From positions 1-64,000 of IMG/VR virus record IMGVR_UViG_3300029319_000032: 64,000 nucleotides of DNA, one strand, 5' to 3'. This stretch comes from a virus. The translations under genes were made by a program, and so were the position numbers. Within the stretch, counting starts at the first letter, position 1, and every line of letters begins with the position of its first letter. The notes below the pieces were generated by a model. It ran no database searches, was not told the origin of the DNA, and saw nothing but the letters and a program-made list of their open reading frames with translations. Below are positions 9,039 through 19,075 of this stretch, one piece after another.

Positions 9039-9490
9039 TGGCTTTTGTAAGTAGCACATATAAAGACCCTAGTAAAACTTTTGTATGGTGGGTAGAAGGT
9101 GATAGACTAGCTATTGCTACCACAGAAGGAGATGGAAGTACAACAGAAACAGATAAAGGTAGACTAAAAGCAGTACAGCTTGGTTCTACTGGAGACCAGA
9201 TGATTGACGGTCTTGTTGTTTCTTATTATGCAGAACCAGATAAACTTACAAGCATTACTGGTACAATAGATATAGATAATGTTTTACAACCAGCATTAAT
9301 AGATTATGTAAAATCAAAAGCTTTGATGGACGCAGCTTCTAGAGCAACAGACCCAGGTCTTGCTCAAATTAGAATGGCGTCTGCACAACAATGTATGGCT
9401 AGTTATAAAGAAGCTGTACGCAGATACGGTATGAAGAAAAACGATAAAGTCGGCGGGACTAGAGCTGTAGTTCCAGCAGATATGAGATAA
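9038..9490 (+). CDS. Conserved structural protein, module A
   Basis: 150 residues, with FVWWVEGDRLAIATTEGDG near the N-terminus and a helical end containing QIRMASAQQCMASYKEA and KKNDKVGGTRAVVPADMR. Module B copy (54644-55093) is clearly homologous. Likely a head-completion or tail-joining protein by position. Confidence 0.6.
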   Translation: MAFVSSTYKDPSKTFVWWVEGDRLAIATTEGDGSTTETDKGRLKAVQLGSTGDQMIDGLVVSYYAEPDKLTSITGTIDIDNVLQPALIDYVKSKALMDAASRATDPGLAQIRMASAQQCMASYKEAVRRYGMKKNDKVGGTRAVVPADMR

Positions 9491-9500
9491 AGGGGCAATA

Positions 9501-9797
9501 ATGGAAGTAGGAAAAGACACTAAATTTACATTATCTTTAGAGACAGGTATTAGTATCGTAGTCACTATAGGTATGATTATTGGTATGTGGTATTCTTTAC
9601 AAGCAGAAATAGAACTTGCAAAAGAACTGCCAGAACCAGAGGTTTCACGTATGGAATATGATTTAAAAGACCAAATGATTCGTGATTCAATATTAAACAC
9701 AGAGGGTAAAGTAGATAAGCTTGAAGAAAAAGTAGATGATATTAAAGAAGATACTAGAGCTATCACTGAGACTCTTATAGACATGAATAACAAATAA
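9501..9797 (+). CDS. Single-pass membrane protein with coiled coil, module A
   Basis: 98 residues: short N-terminus, one transmembrane helix (about residues 14-33, GISIVVTIGMIIGMWYSL), then a charged coiled coil (KVDKLEEKVDDIKED). This N-in membrane anchor plus periplasmic coil resembles an inner-membrane spanin or a holin-associated protein. No partner outer-membrane lipoprotein is seen. The module B copy is 55104-55400. Its stop overlaps the start of the 32-residue membrane peptide (TAATG). Confidence 0.65.
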   Translation: MEVGKDTKFTLSLETGISIVVTIGMIIGMWYSLQAEIELAKELPEPEVSRMEYDLKDQMIRDSILNTEGKVDKLEEKVDDIKEDTRAITETLIDMNNK

Positions 9798-9895
9798 TGA
9801 GGTTTACAGATGAACAACAGATTTATATCATACTTGGTATTAACGCTCTGCTCATCACTATCTTGGTTGCACTCACAGTCAGTCAACTTAGATAG
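9797..9895 (+). CDS. 32-residue membrane peptide overlapping the thioredoxin-like gene, module A
   Basis: Encodes MRFTDEQQIYIILGINALLI followed by a hydrophobic stretch ending VSQLR: a charged N-terminus and one transmembrane helix. TAATG-coupled to the gene before, and overlapping the thioredoxin-like gene at 9810 in the +1 frame. Module B has the same 33-codon frame (55400-55498) with four conservative amino-acid changes (T/A, V/A, V/I, L/I). The first ~53 bases are identical between modules although flanking DNA is diverged. Could be a small holin-like or regulatory membrane peptide. Confidence 0.7.
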   Translation: MRFTDEQQIYIILGINALLITILVALTVSQLR

Positions 9896-10193
9896 TTTTG
9901 CACAAATACAAGCGTTAAACATACAAAAATGCGCAGTAGTACAGGTTAATGCGTCTTGGAATCACGCAAACAGAGTTAAGGTAGAAAAACTAGCTAAACT
10001 TTGTTATGTTGGAGAGATAGACTTAAATAACAAGGCTGTTGGTGCAGTAATTCAAAAAGAATGGAATATTAAAGTTGTCCCTACTATTATCATTCTTAAA
10101 GAAGGTAAAGAGGTTATGAGATATGAACCTGGTATCAGTATGAGATTTGATGAGCAAGAAGTTTTTAATAAGATTAAGAAGGAGATTCAATAA
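9810..10193 (+). CDS. Exported thioredoxin-fold protein without CxxC, module A
   Basis: 127 residues. The N-terminus (RFISYLVLTLCSSLSWLHSQS) is a signal peptide or membrane anchor. The rest follows a thioredoxin fold: strand AVVQVNASW, then SWNHAN (residues 49-54) where CGPC is expected, and the cis-Pro strand VVPTIIILKEG (Pro 91). Loss of both cysteines rules out normal disulfide chemistry and suggests a binding role in the periplasm. The ribosome site GAGG lies inside the overlapping 32-residue gene. Module B copy: 55413-55799. Confidence 0.65.
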   Translation: MNNRFISYLVLTLCSSLSWLHSQSVNLDSFAQIQALNIQKCAVVQVNASWNHANRVKVEKLAKLCYVGEIDLNNKAVGAVIQKEWNIKVVPTIIILKEGKEVMRYEPGISMRFDEQEVFNKIKKEIQ

Positions 10194-10339
10194 TGCCTGG
10201 ATTAAAAGGGAAAATGAAAAATATAGATGTAGCTAAACCTTTTGGTAAAATTACTGCTGCAGATTTTGCAGCGTTGAGAGCTATGAAACAAGGTAATGGT
10301 AAAGGTAAAATGAAAAATGCCAGCTCGCAAAAAAAGTAA
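10193..10339 (+). CDS. 48-residue basic protein, module A only
   Basis: ATG overlaps the previous stop (TAATG). Starts MPGLKGKMKNIDVAKPFGKI, with an ITAADFAALRAMKQGNGKGK segment, and overlaps the next gene by 23 bases. It is absent from module B, where the thioredoxin-like gene runs directly into the next gene. Real by coupling and composition; function unknown. Confidence 0.6.
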   Translation: MPGLKGKMKNIDVAKPFGKITAADFAALRAMKQGNGKGKMKNASSQKK

Positions 10340-10631
10340 AAGAAAAGCAAAGTCTATAAGAAGAACTACAAAAGGCAAGAATGCCAATTACAGACCTACT
10401 AAAAAAGGTGCTGGAATGACTAAAAAGGGTGTTGCTGCTTACAGAAGAGCAAACCCTGGAAGTAAATTAAAAACTGCTGTTACTGGTAAAGTAAAAAAAG
10501 GTAGCAAAGCGGCTAAAAGAAGAAAGTCTTATTGTGCAAGGTCTTTAGGACAACTGAAAAGAAGTTCTGCTAAAACTAGGAATAATCCTAATTCTAGAAT
10601 AAGACAAGCACGTAGAAGATGGAAATGCTAA
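10317..10631 (+). CDS. Arg/Lys-rich histone-like protein, module A
   Basis: 104 residues, very basic, with KGAGMTKKGVAAYRRANPGS and KRRKSYCARSLGQLKR blocks. From about residue 13 onward it is essentially identical in protein to the module B copy (55799-56101), which starts slightly later. The DNA is also much closer than for the capsids. Strong constraint on a basic virion-cluster protein suggests DNA binding or condensation inside the head (inference). Confidence 0.75.
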   Translation: MPARKKSKRKAKSIRRTTKGKNANYRPTKKGAGMTKKGVAAYRRANPGSKLKTAVTGKVKKGSKAAKRRKSYCARSLGQLKRSSAKTRNNPNSRIRQARRRWKC

Positions 10632-10646
10632 TTAATAGGAGGAATC

Positions 10647-10805
10647 ATGGGACCAATATTAGGTAAAGTTCTTACAAGTTTAGGTACAGAGAAGCTTATC
10701 AAAGCTATCATTATGCACCTAGGAGATTGGCTTGTAGCTAAATCATCTAACAAATTAGATGACAAACTATGGGCAGAAGTGAAAAAAACTCTAAACAAAA
10801 AATAG
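10647..10805 (+). CDS. 52-residue amphipathic protein, module A
   Basis: ATG follows a perfect AGGAGG. Helical, MGPILGKVLTSLGTEKLIKA at the start and a conserved NKLDDKLWAEVKK end. The module B copy (56117-56269, 50 residues) has the same two blocks. Resembles small tail- or lysis-cluster helical peptides; no membrane segment is certain. Confidence 0.65.
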   Translation: MGPILGKVLTSLGTEKLIKAIIMHLGDWLVAKSSNKLDDKLWAEVKKTLNKK

Positions 10806-10814
10806 GAGAGATAT

Positions 10815-10844
10815 ATGAACTGCGAATGCGGATGCGGGTGCTAA
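10815..10844 (+). CDS. Nine-residue Cys micropeptide, module A
   Basis: Encodes MNCECGCGC, with AGGAGA six bases before ATG. Module B encodes the identical peptide at 56280-56309, also behind AGGAG. The two genes differ only at the third base of all four Cys codons (TGC here, TGT in B), so selection acts on the peptide. Four alternating cysteines suggest metal or thiol binding. The next gene starts right after the stop, so translational coupling may also play a part. Confidence 0.65.
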   Translation: MNCECGCGC

Positions 10845-12968
10845 GTGCCTAAACAAATGTTAACATTAAATGACTTTAGCGGAGGACTTAATACCAAGTC
10901 CTCTCCTAGGGATATTGCGTTCAATCAAGTTCAATCAGCTAGCAATGCTGTATTGTTAAATTCTGGTGTAGTTTATACATCAGTTGCTCCTACATCTAAA
11001 GGAACAGCTAGCGATATAGAAATAAGCGATTTTGTCAACACTGCTTTTACATTTAACTCTCAATACGATATATCATCAGCCCCAAATCCTGGTGACGGAG
11101 GTTATAGTAGAGGAAACTTCCAGGGAAGTCCTAAGGAAGTTATAACTTTACACGAAGGTTCAACTGGAGCGTATAATATACGTTTTCTTTCAAGGAATTT
11201 TAATACTACTGGAAATTTATCTAGAAGCACTAATAATAGTATATCTGGTATTGCAAAACCTGTTTTTTATTACATAGATGGAACTTTGTATGTATGTGAT
11301 GAAAGCCATGTTGGTAAATTAGGAGATGTTGCTTTTCCAGTAAGAACTGCAATAAGGTTTGTAGATACAAACAGATTTGGAGTTACTACATTTGCTTGGG
11401 TTCAAGGAGCAGCGGTAGGAACTACAAGCGATGCTAATGCTAATATAAACTCTGACAGTTCTTTTTCTGCTACCTTAAACGTAGATGGTGAATTTGAAAT
11501 GATTTACCAAATAGAATCTAGTTCTGGAGGCGGTGGATTTGAAGCAGGAGATTATGAATGGTCTTACACTTACGTCGACTTAACTGAAGATGAAAGCTTG
11601 CCTCACGTATGGACAAGCGCACCTAGCGCTGCAAGTTTGTCTACTGGTCACTTTTTTACAGGAGTTGGTGTTAAAATAAATGTAGCTAGTGCATTTAGAG
11701 AAAAGGAAAAAGGATTTAGAATATACACTAGAAGAAAAGACAAGAACGAAAGATGGAGTTTGTTTTTAGATGTAGATTATGAAAGAGGCGTAAGAAAAAA
11801 TTTATTTGATGATTACAGTTCTTGGGGTGGCTCTGGAACATACAGAAGCTCTGGGACAAAAGAGGTAACATCTTTAGTAATAGAATCTCCAGCCTTAGAT
11901 ACTTATGATAGTATTAATGGATATTCACACACAGAAGAAAGTATAGACATAGATGCATATAAAAGTGCTTGTGTTGCACAAAGAAGAGCTTGGGTATGCA
12001 ATGTATCCAAAGAAGATAAAACTTTCGATGACAGAATTTATTATACTCCAGTAAACAGATTTAACACTTTTCCTGATTCATACTTTCTTGATATAGGTAT
12101 TAACGACGGAGACTCTTTTGTTGCAGTAGAGTCTTTAGGTAATAGAATTATTGCTTTTAAACAATCTAAAATATATGTAATAAATGTATCTTCTTCATCA
12201 GATGCTGGTTGGTATTTAGAAGCAGAATACGATGGACATGGATGCACTAAAAAAGAAGCATTATGTAAAACACCTTTTGGTCTTTGTTGGGCTAATGAAG
12301 AAGGAGTATTTATATTTGATGGAACATCTATACCAAAAGAATTAACAGAAAATATATCAGATGACACTTGGTCTACTGATTTTACATCTACTATGTCTTT
12401 AGCATTTGACCAAAAATACAAACAACTATATGTAGCTGTAAATTTATTAGAAAACGGTGACAATAAAATATATGTTTATGACTTTGCTAAACAAGCTTGG
12501 AGTATAGTAACTAGAAGCGCAGCAGATTCACCAGCACAATCTAATTTCGTTCATTTGCCTGACGGTATATATGCATATGAGTTTGAAGAAGATTCAGGAA
12601 CTGGTACAGCTGAAAATATTACAGTCAAAAAATATAGTTTGCTAGACTTAGGTGGAAAGAATTTAACATTACAAACAAAAGATATAGACTTTAATGCACC
12701 TGGAAAAATTAAAAAGGTATATAAAGTTTATGTAACAGCTAGAGATGCAACAGCGGGTACGGTGTTAACAATGAAATATGCAACTGATGGAAGTACCTCT
12801 TTTGGAAACTCAGCAAATGCAACCATAAATAGCAATCAATATGAGGTAAATGCTTTTACAGTTAATGCAGATTGTGAGTCTATAGCATTAGAATTTACTA
12901 GCGATGGTAAAGTAGAGATAAGTGATATTACAATAGAATACAGAGCAAAATATAAGAGAGCGTCATAA
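10845..12968 (+). CDS. Large tail protein (NDFSGGLNTKSSP family), module A
   Basis: 707 residues. The GTG start is supported by module B, where the same N-terminus (MPRRSLQLNDFSGG) starts with ATG. The opening LNDFSGGLNTKSSPRDIA and blocks such as RIYTRRKDKN-RW-LFLDVDY, GYSHTEESID and FGLCWANEEGVFIFDG are shared. Beta-rich throughout. Located just before the fibre gene, so most likely a tail hub, nozzle or stabilising protein. Module B copy (56313-58781) has about 115 extra residues in the N-terminal half. Confidence 0.65.
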   Translation: MPKQMLTLNDFSGGLNTKSSPRDIAFNQVQSASNAVLLNSGVVYTSVAPTSKGTASDIEISDFVNTAFTFNSQYDISSAPNPGDGGYSRGNFQGSPKEVITLHEGSTGAYNIRFLSRNFNTTGNLSRSTNNSISGIAKPVFYYIDGTLYVCDESHVGKLGDVAFPVRTAIRFVDTNRFGVTTFAWVQGAAVGTTSDANANINSDSSFSATLNVDGEFEMIYQIESSSGGGGFEAGDYEWSYTYVDLTEDESLPHVWTSAPSAASLSTGHFFTGVGVKINVASAFREKEKGFRIYTRRKDKNERWSLFLDVDYERGVRKNLFDDYSSWGGSGTYRSSGTKEVTSLVIESPALDTYDSINGYSHTEESIDIDAYKSACVAQRRAWVCNVSKEDKTFDDRIYYTPVNRFNTFPDSYFLDIGINDGDSFVAVESLGNRIIAFKQSKIYVINVSSSSDAGWYLEAEYDGHGCTKKEALCKTPFGLCWANEEGVFIFDGTSIPKELTENISDDTWSTDFTSTMSLAFDQKYKQLYVAVNLLENGDNKIYVYDFAKQAWSIVTRSAADSPAQSNFVHLPDGIYAYEFEEDSGTGTAENITVKKYSLLDLGGKNLTLQTKDIDFNAPGKIKKVYKVYVTARDATAGTVLTMKYATDGSTSFGNSANATINSNQYEVNAFTVNADCESIALEFTSDGKVEISDITIEYRAKYKRAS

Positions 12969-15900
12969 TGCCAAAATCTGGTGAACATAAAGTCAATTAT
13001 ATTGACTCTTTCTTTAGACAAAGACCATCAATAAACAGCGTCAGAGAAGGAGAGACAATATCTTTTCTTGAAGACGGCAAACTAATCAAACAAGAAAAAA
13101 GAAATGGTGTAGTATACCAATCTGAGTTTGCTGAAGCAATACCTAAACTATCTACAGACGAAGTAGAAACTGGAGTTATACGTGAAATTATAGCAGGCGA
13201 TGGTCTTACTGGTGGTGGGTTTGCTGGAGAGATAACTTTAAATGTAGTTGGTGGTACAGGTATTACTGCTAATGCAAATGATATAGCTATTGATTCTACA
13301 GTAACAACTCTTACTGGCTCACAAACTCTTACAAACAAAACTTTAACTGCACCAACTTTTACAGGTACAGCACAAGGTGCAAATCTTACACTTACTGGAG
13401 ATTTGACAGTAGGTGGTACTACAATTACTTTAAATTCACAAAACTTACAAGTAAAAGATAAAAATATTGTATTAAACTATTTAGATGGAGATGCAAGTTC
13501 TACTGCAGATGGAGCAGGTATAACAATACAAGATGCTGTAAATTCTTCAACTGATGCAACAATATTGTGGGATAATTCAAGCCCTACAAATAGTCCAGGA
13601 GAGTTTGATTTTTCTCACTCTATCAATGTTACTGGAAATATATCAGTATCAGGTACTGTAGATGGAAGAGATTTAGCTACAGATGGTTCTAAGCTTGATG
13701 GAATAGAAGCAAGTGCTACTGCAGACCAAACAGCTTCAGACATCAGAGGTTTAGGCTTTTTTGATACATCGAACGATGGTGCTACAAGTGGACTAGATTC
13801 TGATTTATTAGACGGACAACACGGAAGTTATTATTTAGATTTTGGTAACTTTGTAATAGATGATGATGAAATACCTATTGCAAAACTAGCTTCTGATAGT
13901 GTTAGTTATGGTGGAGTTAGTGTTACTTTAGGTTCTTCAGATGCAACACCAGCATTTGATTTATCAGACGCTACTAGTTTGCCTATAGTAGCTGGTACAT
14001 CTGGTACACTTAGTGTGGCTAGAGGTGGTACTGGTGCTACTTCTTTAACAGATAATTCAGTATTAACTGGAACAGGTACAAGTGCTATTACAGCAGAAGC
14101 TAATCTTACTTTTGATGGAAGTACTTTAAATGTTAATGGAGATATTAAAGTAGGTGTAGGAGCAGATGCACAACTAACTTCTGTTAATAATGGATTAGCA
14201 ATCAGAAATCTTGTATCTAATGCTGATATGTTCTTTTATGTAAATGATGGTGGTGTTGATACTGAAGCAATGAGAATAGATGGTGCTACTGCTAATGTCG
14301 GTATAGGAACTACATCACCTGGAAATACCTTACAAGTATCAGGAAGTGGCTCAACACCTATGTCATCTGAAAGAACTACCAATAGTGGTGGGTTTGCTAT
14401 GCTTCAAGGTAAAATGGGAGATAGTGCATCAACAACAGCAGGTCATGTTTATTCTGCTTTAGTAGCAGGTATTGAAGATAATACTAATGGTGCAGAAGAT
14501 GGATATTTTGCAGTAGAAGTATCTGAAGGTGGAAGTGGTAGTGAAAAATTAAGAATTAAATCTAATGGAAATGTCGGTATAGGAGTTACAAATCCTTCAA
14601 GAAAGCTACAAGTAGCAGGTGCAATAGAGTTATCAACAGCAGACACCACAATAGATACAAATAATTTTGCTTTAAGAAGGGGTGCAAGTGGAGAAGGATT
14701 TTTAGATGCACCTGGTAATATTCAAATGAATATTGATACAAATAATAATCAATCTGATGCTTATTTTGCAGTATGCCGCGATGCAGGTTCAACACCATTA
14801 TTTAAAGTTTTAGAATCAGGTGCAATAACATTTAATAATGCTTATACATTTCCTACTGCAGATGGTAGTACAGGACAATTTTTAAAAACAAATGGTAGTG
14901 GGAGTGTGCAATTTTCAGATGGAGATATTGATTACACAGATTTAGGTAGTGGTAGTTTAGGTCTGAACGACAATAATAAAACTTTAATATTTAATTCATC
15001 AAGTGCTTCTTGGAGTGTTGATTTTCCTGCGACTACATTATTTACAGCAAATACAAATGTAGATAATAGAATACTTACTGCCACAGGAGCAACAAATGGT
15101 GTAGCAGTTAATGGAGAATCTAATCTTACTTTTGATGGAAGTAATTTAAAATTAGCTATTGGTAATGCATCGCCTGATGCACATCTACACATTGGAGATA
15201 ATTCAAGTAATTTTACTCTTGGCACTACATCAGGAGATAGTATTGATTTACTAAAATTAGAAACCGATTCTACTAATGCAAATCAGTTAATATTTTCATC
15301 TGAAAGAGTATCAGATGGAAGCACTTGGACTTCTACAAGAGAAAGAATTAGAAGAAGAGTAGATACAAGTAATATGGGATATATCCAGTTTGGTAGTAGT
15401 TTTGATGCTACAAATGCACACATGATTTCTTTTGGAGAAGTCGGTGTTGGCGATTATATGGGTATTACTGGAGATGGAAAAATTGGTATAGGAACTACAT
15501 CACCTTCAGGAAAACTCCATGTATCAGGAGATGCATATTTTACAGGTGGAGATGTTGGTGTTAATACTACAAATCCAAGATTACCACTTCATGTAGCAAG
15601 TACAGATGGAGACGATGACCCTGCAAGTGCTTCAGCAACTGGTGCATTTTTTGTTACCAATAGTGCAGGAAGTTATGGATTACATATGGGAGTTTCATCA
15701 GATGGAAGTGGGTGGATACAATCACAATCTGTAACAAGTGCAAATGAATATAATTTAAACTTAAATCCTATTGGTGGTAATGTCGGTATAGGCACTTCAT
15801 CACCAAGTAAAAAGCTACACATTAAAGATTCTACAAATGAAATAGTATTTATTGAAAGTTCAGATGATAATGCAGATATTGTTGGTGCAGATACTGGTGG

Positions 15901-18430
15901 GAGTACAAGATTTAGAAGTGCAAGTGGGATATTTCAATTTTTCACAGGTGGAAGTGCAAGTAATGCAAGTGCAAGTGGCTCTTCATTTGCCATGGAAATT
16001 GATGAAAACCAACGAGTGGGTATAGGAACTTCAGCACCTGCATATAAATTAGATGTCTTTGGAACAACAAGAATCTATAGTGCTTCAGGAGATGCTGATT
16101 TAAGAATAGAAGGTGGTGCAAGTAATACTACTTCATTTATGATTAGAAATGGGGCTGGTAATAATAGAGTAGATTTCTTAACTGGTGGTTCTAATGCTAT
16201 GACTATTAATTCTTCTCAAAATGTCGGTATAGGAACTACATCACCAGCAACATTATTACACATAAATAAAAGTCAGTTTAATCCAACAAGCACTTCTGCA
16301 TTACCAATAGGAAGATTTTCAGGTAGTTATGGTGGTGGACTTGGATTTTTTGACACAAAAGAAGCAGGTATGTATGCAATAGACAATGGAGATACTTTTA
16401 ACTTTTATGTCGGTAGAACTATAGATACTGATACACCTGCAAGTAAAATTGTAATGACAATGAAGTCATCAGGTAATGTAGGAATAGGAGTTACATCACC
16501 AAGTGCTAAGTTAGATATTGATAGTACAAGTGGAACAGCATTATATGTAGATGGTGGTGTCGGTGGTGATAATATAGCAGAATTTCACAGAACAGATGGT
16601 GCTACAGCAAGTGTAAAAATCCATGCAGGAGGTGGCGACCCACAAATAACTTATAGAGATACTGACAGAGTATTTTCTATGGGTATAGATGCTTCTGAAA
16701 ATCATTTTAAAATAGCCGAACATACTGACATAGGTGCTAACGAAAGATTTCGAATTGCAGATAGTGGCAATGTTATAATGTTTAATGATGTCGGAATAGG
16801 AACTTCATCACCTGAAGGTAAAGTCCACATTTATAATGGAGATGCAAGTGTAGCACCTGATGGAGATGCTGATGAATTAGTAGTAGAAAATTCAAGTAGG
16901 TCAGGTATTAGTATTTTATCAGGAGAAGGTAGTACAGATACTGGTGCAGTAATTTTTGGTAGTGCAAATGATGCTTTTGGTGCAGGACTTCAATATAGCT
17001 ATCATGGTAATTCTTTAAAACTTATGACTGCAAATACTGGTCACTCTTTAATTTTTTCAACTGATAATAATTCTGAAGCCATGAGAATAAACTCATCAGG
17101 TAATGTCGGTATAGGAACTAACTCACCTACAGAAAAATTACAAGTAGATGGTAATATAAAAATTGAAGATGGTGGTATTTATCCTGCATTATTGTTTGAT
17201 GATGTTGATACAGGTGCTTATATAGCAAATAATGCCAATGGTTTATTTATTGGTAAAACAAATAGTCCAAGCTCAGCTAATGATATAATGAAACTTGATT
17301 TGACTAATTCGAGAGTCGGTATAGGAACTACTTCACCAGGTGCTTTATTCACAGTAAGAAAAGATGGAACACAAGCATCAAGTGTTAGCACAACATATCA
17401 AATACAAACAGTATCTAATTCTAATGGTGGTATTGCTATACAAGCAGGAGATAGTTCTCATGGATATTTAGTATTTGGAGATAATGGCAATTATGATGCA
17501 GGTAGAATTGCCTATGGAAATAGTTCAGGTGCTATGGGATTTTGGACAGCAGATAATGAAAGAATGAGAATTAACTCTACTGGATTAGGTATAGGAACTA
17601 CATCACCACAAGGACATTTAGATATTAATACAGAATCAGCAGAAGCAACTAAAGTTGTTATTAATGGAGAAGTCAGTCAAGATAAATTATTACTTATTAG
17701 ACATCTTGAAAATAGTGAACTTTCAACAACTAATGCTTTAGGATTTATAGGTTCAGTTGTAGACAATGTTTTAACATTAGGACATTATAATTCAAGTGGT
17801 TCAGAAGTTCAAGTATTGCATATTACAGAAGGTGCAGATGTAGGAATAGGAACTACTTCACCTACATATAAATTAGATGTTGAAAGTTCAGATACATATA
17901 TTGCACATTTTGTTTCAACTGGAACAAATGCTTTTATGCAATTAACTACAACTACTCACGGAGTAACTACCGGAGATGGTTTAATTTGGGGTATAGATAG
18001 TAATGCAGATACTTACTTTACTAATAGAGAAAATGCTTCTATGAGATTTTCTACTAATAATACTGAAGCATTTAGAATTGACAATAGCCAAGATGCACAT
18101 TTTGACCAAGATGTTATAGCATTCTCTACTACACCTTCTGATATAAGACTAAAAGAAAACTTTGAAAAAATAGAAAATGGATTAGATGTAGTATCTCAAT
18201 TAGAAGGACATACATTTAATTGGAAAAAAGGTGGAGAAAGATTAAGTGCAGGATTTAAAGCACAAGAAGTAGAAAAGATTTTACCGCACTTAGTAGATGA
18301 AAAGAAACTTCCACTAAGAGCAGATGACGATAAAGAATACAAGATTTTACGATATGAGGAAATGATACCTTATTTAGTAGAAGCAATTAAACAACTAAAA
18401 ACAGAAATAGAGGAATTGAAAAATGGCTAA
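12968..18430 (+). CDS. Tail fibre with self-cleaving S74 chaperone, module A
   Basis: 1820 residues. The N-terminal ~85 residues (KSGEHKVNYIDSFFR, then DGKLIKQEKRNGVVY) are shared with module B and should attach to the virion. They are followed by a long Gly/Ser/Thr-rich shaft with many GIGTTSP units. The last ~97 residues (from SDIRLKENFEKIENG, Ser about 1724) are a peptidase S74 intramolecular chaperone that trimerises the fibre and then cleaves itself off at the Ser. Host receptor binding is the expected role. The start is TAATG-coupled. Confidence 0.85.
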   Translation: MPKSGEHKVNYIDSFFRQRPSINSVREGETISFLEDGKLIKQEKRNGVVYQSEFAEAIPKLSTDEVETGVIREIIAGDGLTGGGFAGEITLNVVGGTGITANANDIAIDSTVTTLTGSQTLTNKTLTAPTFTGTAQGANLTLTGDLTVGGTTITLNSQNLQVKDKNIVLNYLDGDASSTADGAGITIQDAVNSSTDATILWDNSSPTNSPGEFDFSHSINVTGNISVSGTVDGRDLATDGSKLDGIEASATADQTASDIRGLGFFDTSNDGATSGLDSDLLDGQHGSYYLDFGNFVIDDDEIPIAKLASDSVSYGGVSVTLGSSDATPAFDLSDATSLPIVAGTSGTLSVARGGTGATSLTDNSVLTGTGTSAITAEANLTFDGSTLNVNGDIKVGVGADAQLTSVNNGLAIRNLVSNADMFFYVNDGGVDTEAMRIDGATANVGIGTTSPGNTLQVSGSGSTPMSSERTTNSGGFAMLQGKMGDSASTTAGHVYSALVAGIEDNTNGAEDGYFAVEVSEGGSGSEKLRIKSNGNVGIGVTNPSRKLQVAGAIELSTADTTIDTNNFALRRGASGEGFLDAPGNIQMNIDTNNNQSDAYFAVCRDAGSTPLFKVLESGAITFNNAYTFPTADGSTGQFLKTNGSGSVQFSDGDIDYTDLGSGSLGLNDNNKTLIFNSSSASWSVDFPATTLFTANTNVDNRILTATGATNGVAVNGESNLTFDGSNLKLAIGNASPDAHLHIGDNSSNFTLGTTSGDSIDLLKLETDSTNANQLIFSSERVSDGSTWTSTRERIRRRVDTSNMGYIQFGSSFDATNAHMISFGEVGVGDYMGITGDGKIGIGTTSPSGKLHVSGDAYFTGGDVGVNTTNPRLPLHVASTDGDDDPASASATGAFFVTNSAGSYGLHMGVSSDGSGWIQSQSVTSANEYNLNLNPIGGNVGIGTSSPSKKLHIKDSTNEIVFIESSDDNADIVGADTGGSTRFRSASGIFQFFTGGSASNASASGSSFAMEIDENQRVGIGTSAPAYKLDVFGTTRIYSASGDADLRIEGGASNTTSFMIRNGAGNNRVDFLTGGSNAMTINSSQNVGIGTTSPATLLHINKSQFNPTSTSALPIGRFSGSYGGGLGFFDTKEAGMYAIDNGDTFNFYVGRTIDTDTPASKIVMTMKSSGNVGIGVTSPSAKLDIDSTSGTALYVDGGVGGDNIAEFHRTDGATASVKIHAGGGDPQITYRDTDRVFSMGIDASENHFKIAEHTDIGANERFRIADSGNVIMFNDVGIGTSSPEGKVHIYNGDASVAPDGDADELVVENSSRSGISILSGEGSTDTGAVIFGSANDAFGAGLQYSYHGNSLKLMTANTGHSLIFSTDNNSEAMRINSSGNVGIGTNSPTEKLQVDGNIKIEDGGIYPALLFDDVDTGAYIANNANGLFIGKTNSPSSANDIMKLDLTNSRVGIGTTSPGALFTVRKDGTQASSVSTTYQIQTVSNSNGGIAIQAGDSSHGYLVFGDNGNYDAGRIAYGNSSGAMGFWTADNERMRINSTGLGIGTTSPQGHLDINTESAEATKVVINGEVSQDKLLLIRHLENSELSTTNALGFIGSVVDNVLTLGHYNSSGSEVQVLHITEGADVGIGTTSPTYKLDVESSDTYIAHFVSTGTNAFMQLTTTTHGVTTGDGLIWGIDSNADTYFTNRENASMRFSTNNTEAFRIDNSQDAHFDQDVIAFSTTPSDIRLKENFEKIENGLDVVSQLEGHTFNWKKGGERLSAGFKAQEVEKILPHLVDEKKLPLRADDDKEYKILRYEEMIPYLVEAIKQLKTEIEELKNG
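14297..17865 (+). repeat. GIGTTSP shaft repeats in fibre A
   Basis: About a dozen copies of a unit encoding (N)VGIGTTSP followed by a KL-V-like strand, seen in DNA as variants of GGTATAGGAACTACATCACC. Examples lie near 14297, 14575, 15484, 15780, 16218, 16794, 17103, 17316, 17585 and 17848. Spacing is irregular (roughly 200-600 bases) because different knob sequences sit between. Such repeats are natural recombination points for fibre shuffling. Confidence 0.8.
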
Positions 18431-18674
18431 AGTAATCGCAGAAAAAGTACAAGAACAAGTACAAGTTGATTCACCTAAAATGGTTGAAATCAAGCATATA
18501 AGAACAATGCAAGATGCTTCAGGTAATGATGTAGAAGTAGTAGATTATACTGATGTAAAATCAGTAGATGAAGCTATAGCAGATTGTGAAGCATACAAAG
18601 CTAATTTACAAGCACAACTTACTGAATGTGAAGCAGAATTAGCAGACTATATAGCAATTAGAGACGCTGAATAA
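18423..18674 (+). CDS. Small coiled-coil protein after fibre A
   Basis: 83 residues; the start overlaps the fibre stop by 8 bases. The C-terminal half is a Glu/Ala/Leu coiled coil with Cys at two positions (DCEAYKANLQAQLTECEAEL). Its place directly after the fibre suggests a fibre chaperone or assembly partner. No motif recognised. Confidence 0.6.
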   Translation: MAKVIAEKVQEQVQVDSPKMVEIKHIRTMQDASGNDVEVVDYTDVKSVDEAIADCEAYKANLQAQLTECEAELADYIAIRDAE

Positions 18675-19015
18675 TGGCAGGTCCAGCAGTAGGAACAAGT
18701 AATGTAGGTATAAGAGCAATAGGTAGTGCTCTTGGAGAAGCTACTAATGTAAATGAAACTTCTAATTTAAGTTTAGCAAGTTTATGTGGTGGTACAGACG
18801 GAAGTATTACAAACACATTTCCAAGTAATGATGACAGTGGTCCTGCAGATACATTTAATAGATTAGGTGGTACAAATAATCCTATACAAAGCACGCAGAT
18901 AGATAATCCAGATGCAACTTTATTAAACAATATAGGTAGTGCACCATATCACATGAGTCACACTTTTGGTGGGCAACACGCTGACCTTGGTGGTGGTGGT
19001 GGACCAGGTAGATAA
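18674..19015 (+). CDS. Gly/Asn-rich tail-associated protein
   Basis: 113 residues, low-complexity, ending HADLGGGGGPGR. Starts AGPAVGTSNVGIRAIGSALG. TAATG-coupled to the preceding gene. Composition resembles short beta-structured fibre or decoration proteins. Function not recognised; part of the fibre cluster by position. Confidence 0.55.
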   Translation: MAGPAVGTSNVGIRAIGSALGEATNVNETSNLSLASLCGGTDGSITNTFPSNDDSGPADTFNRLGGTNNPIQSTQIDNPDATLLNNIGSAPYHMSHTFGGQHADLGGGGGPGR

Positions 19016-19075
19016 TTAAAATAATAGTAGAAATGGAGAATAACTTTTTAATAAATTAGTTAGGATATATATATT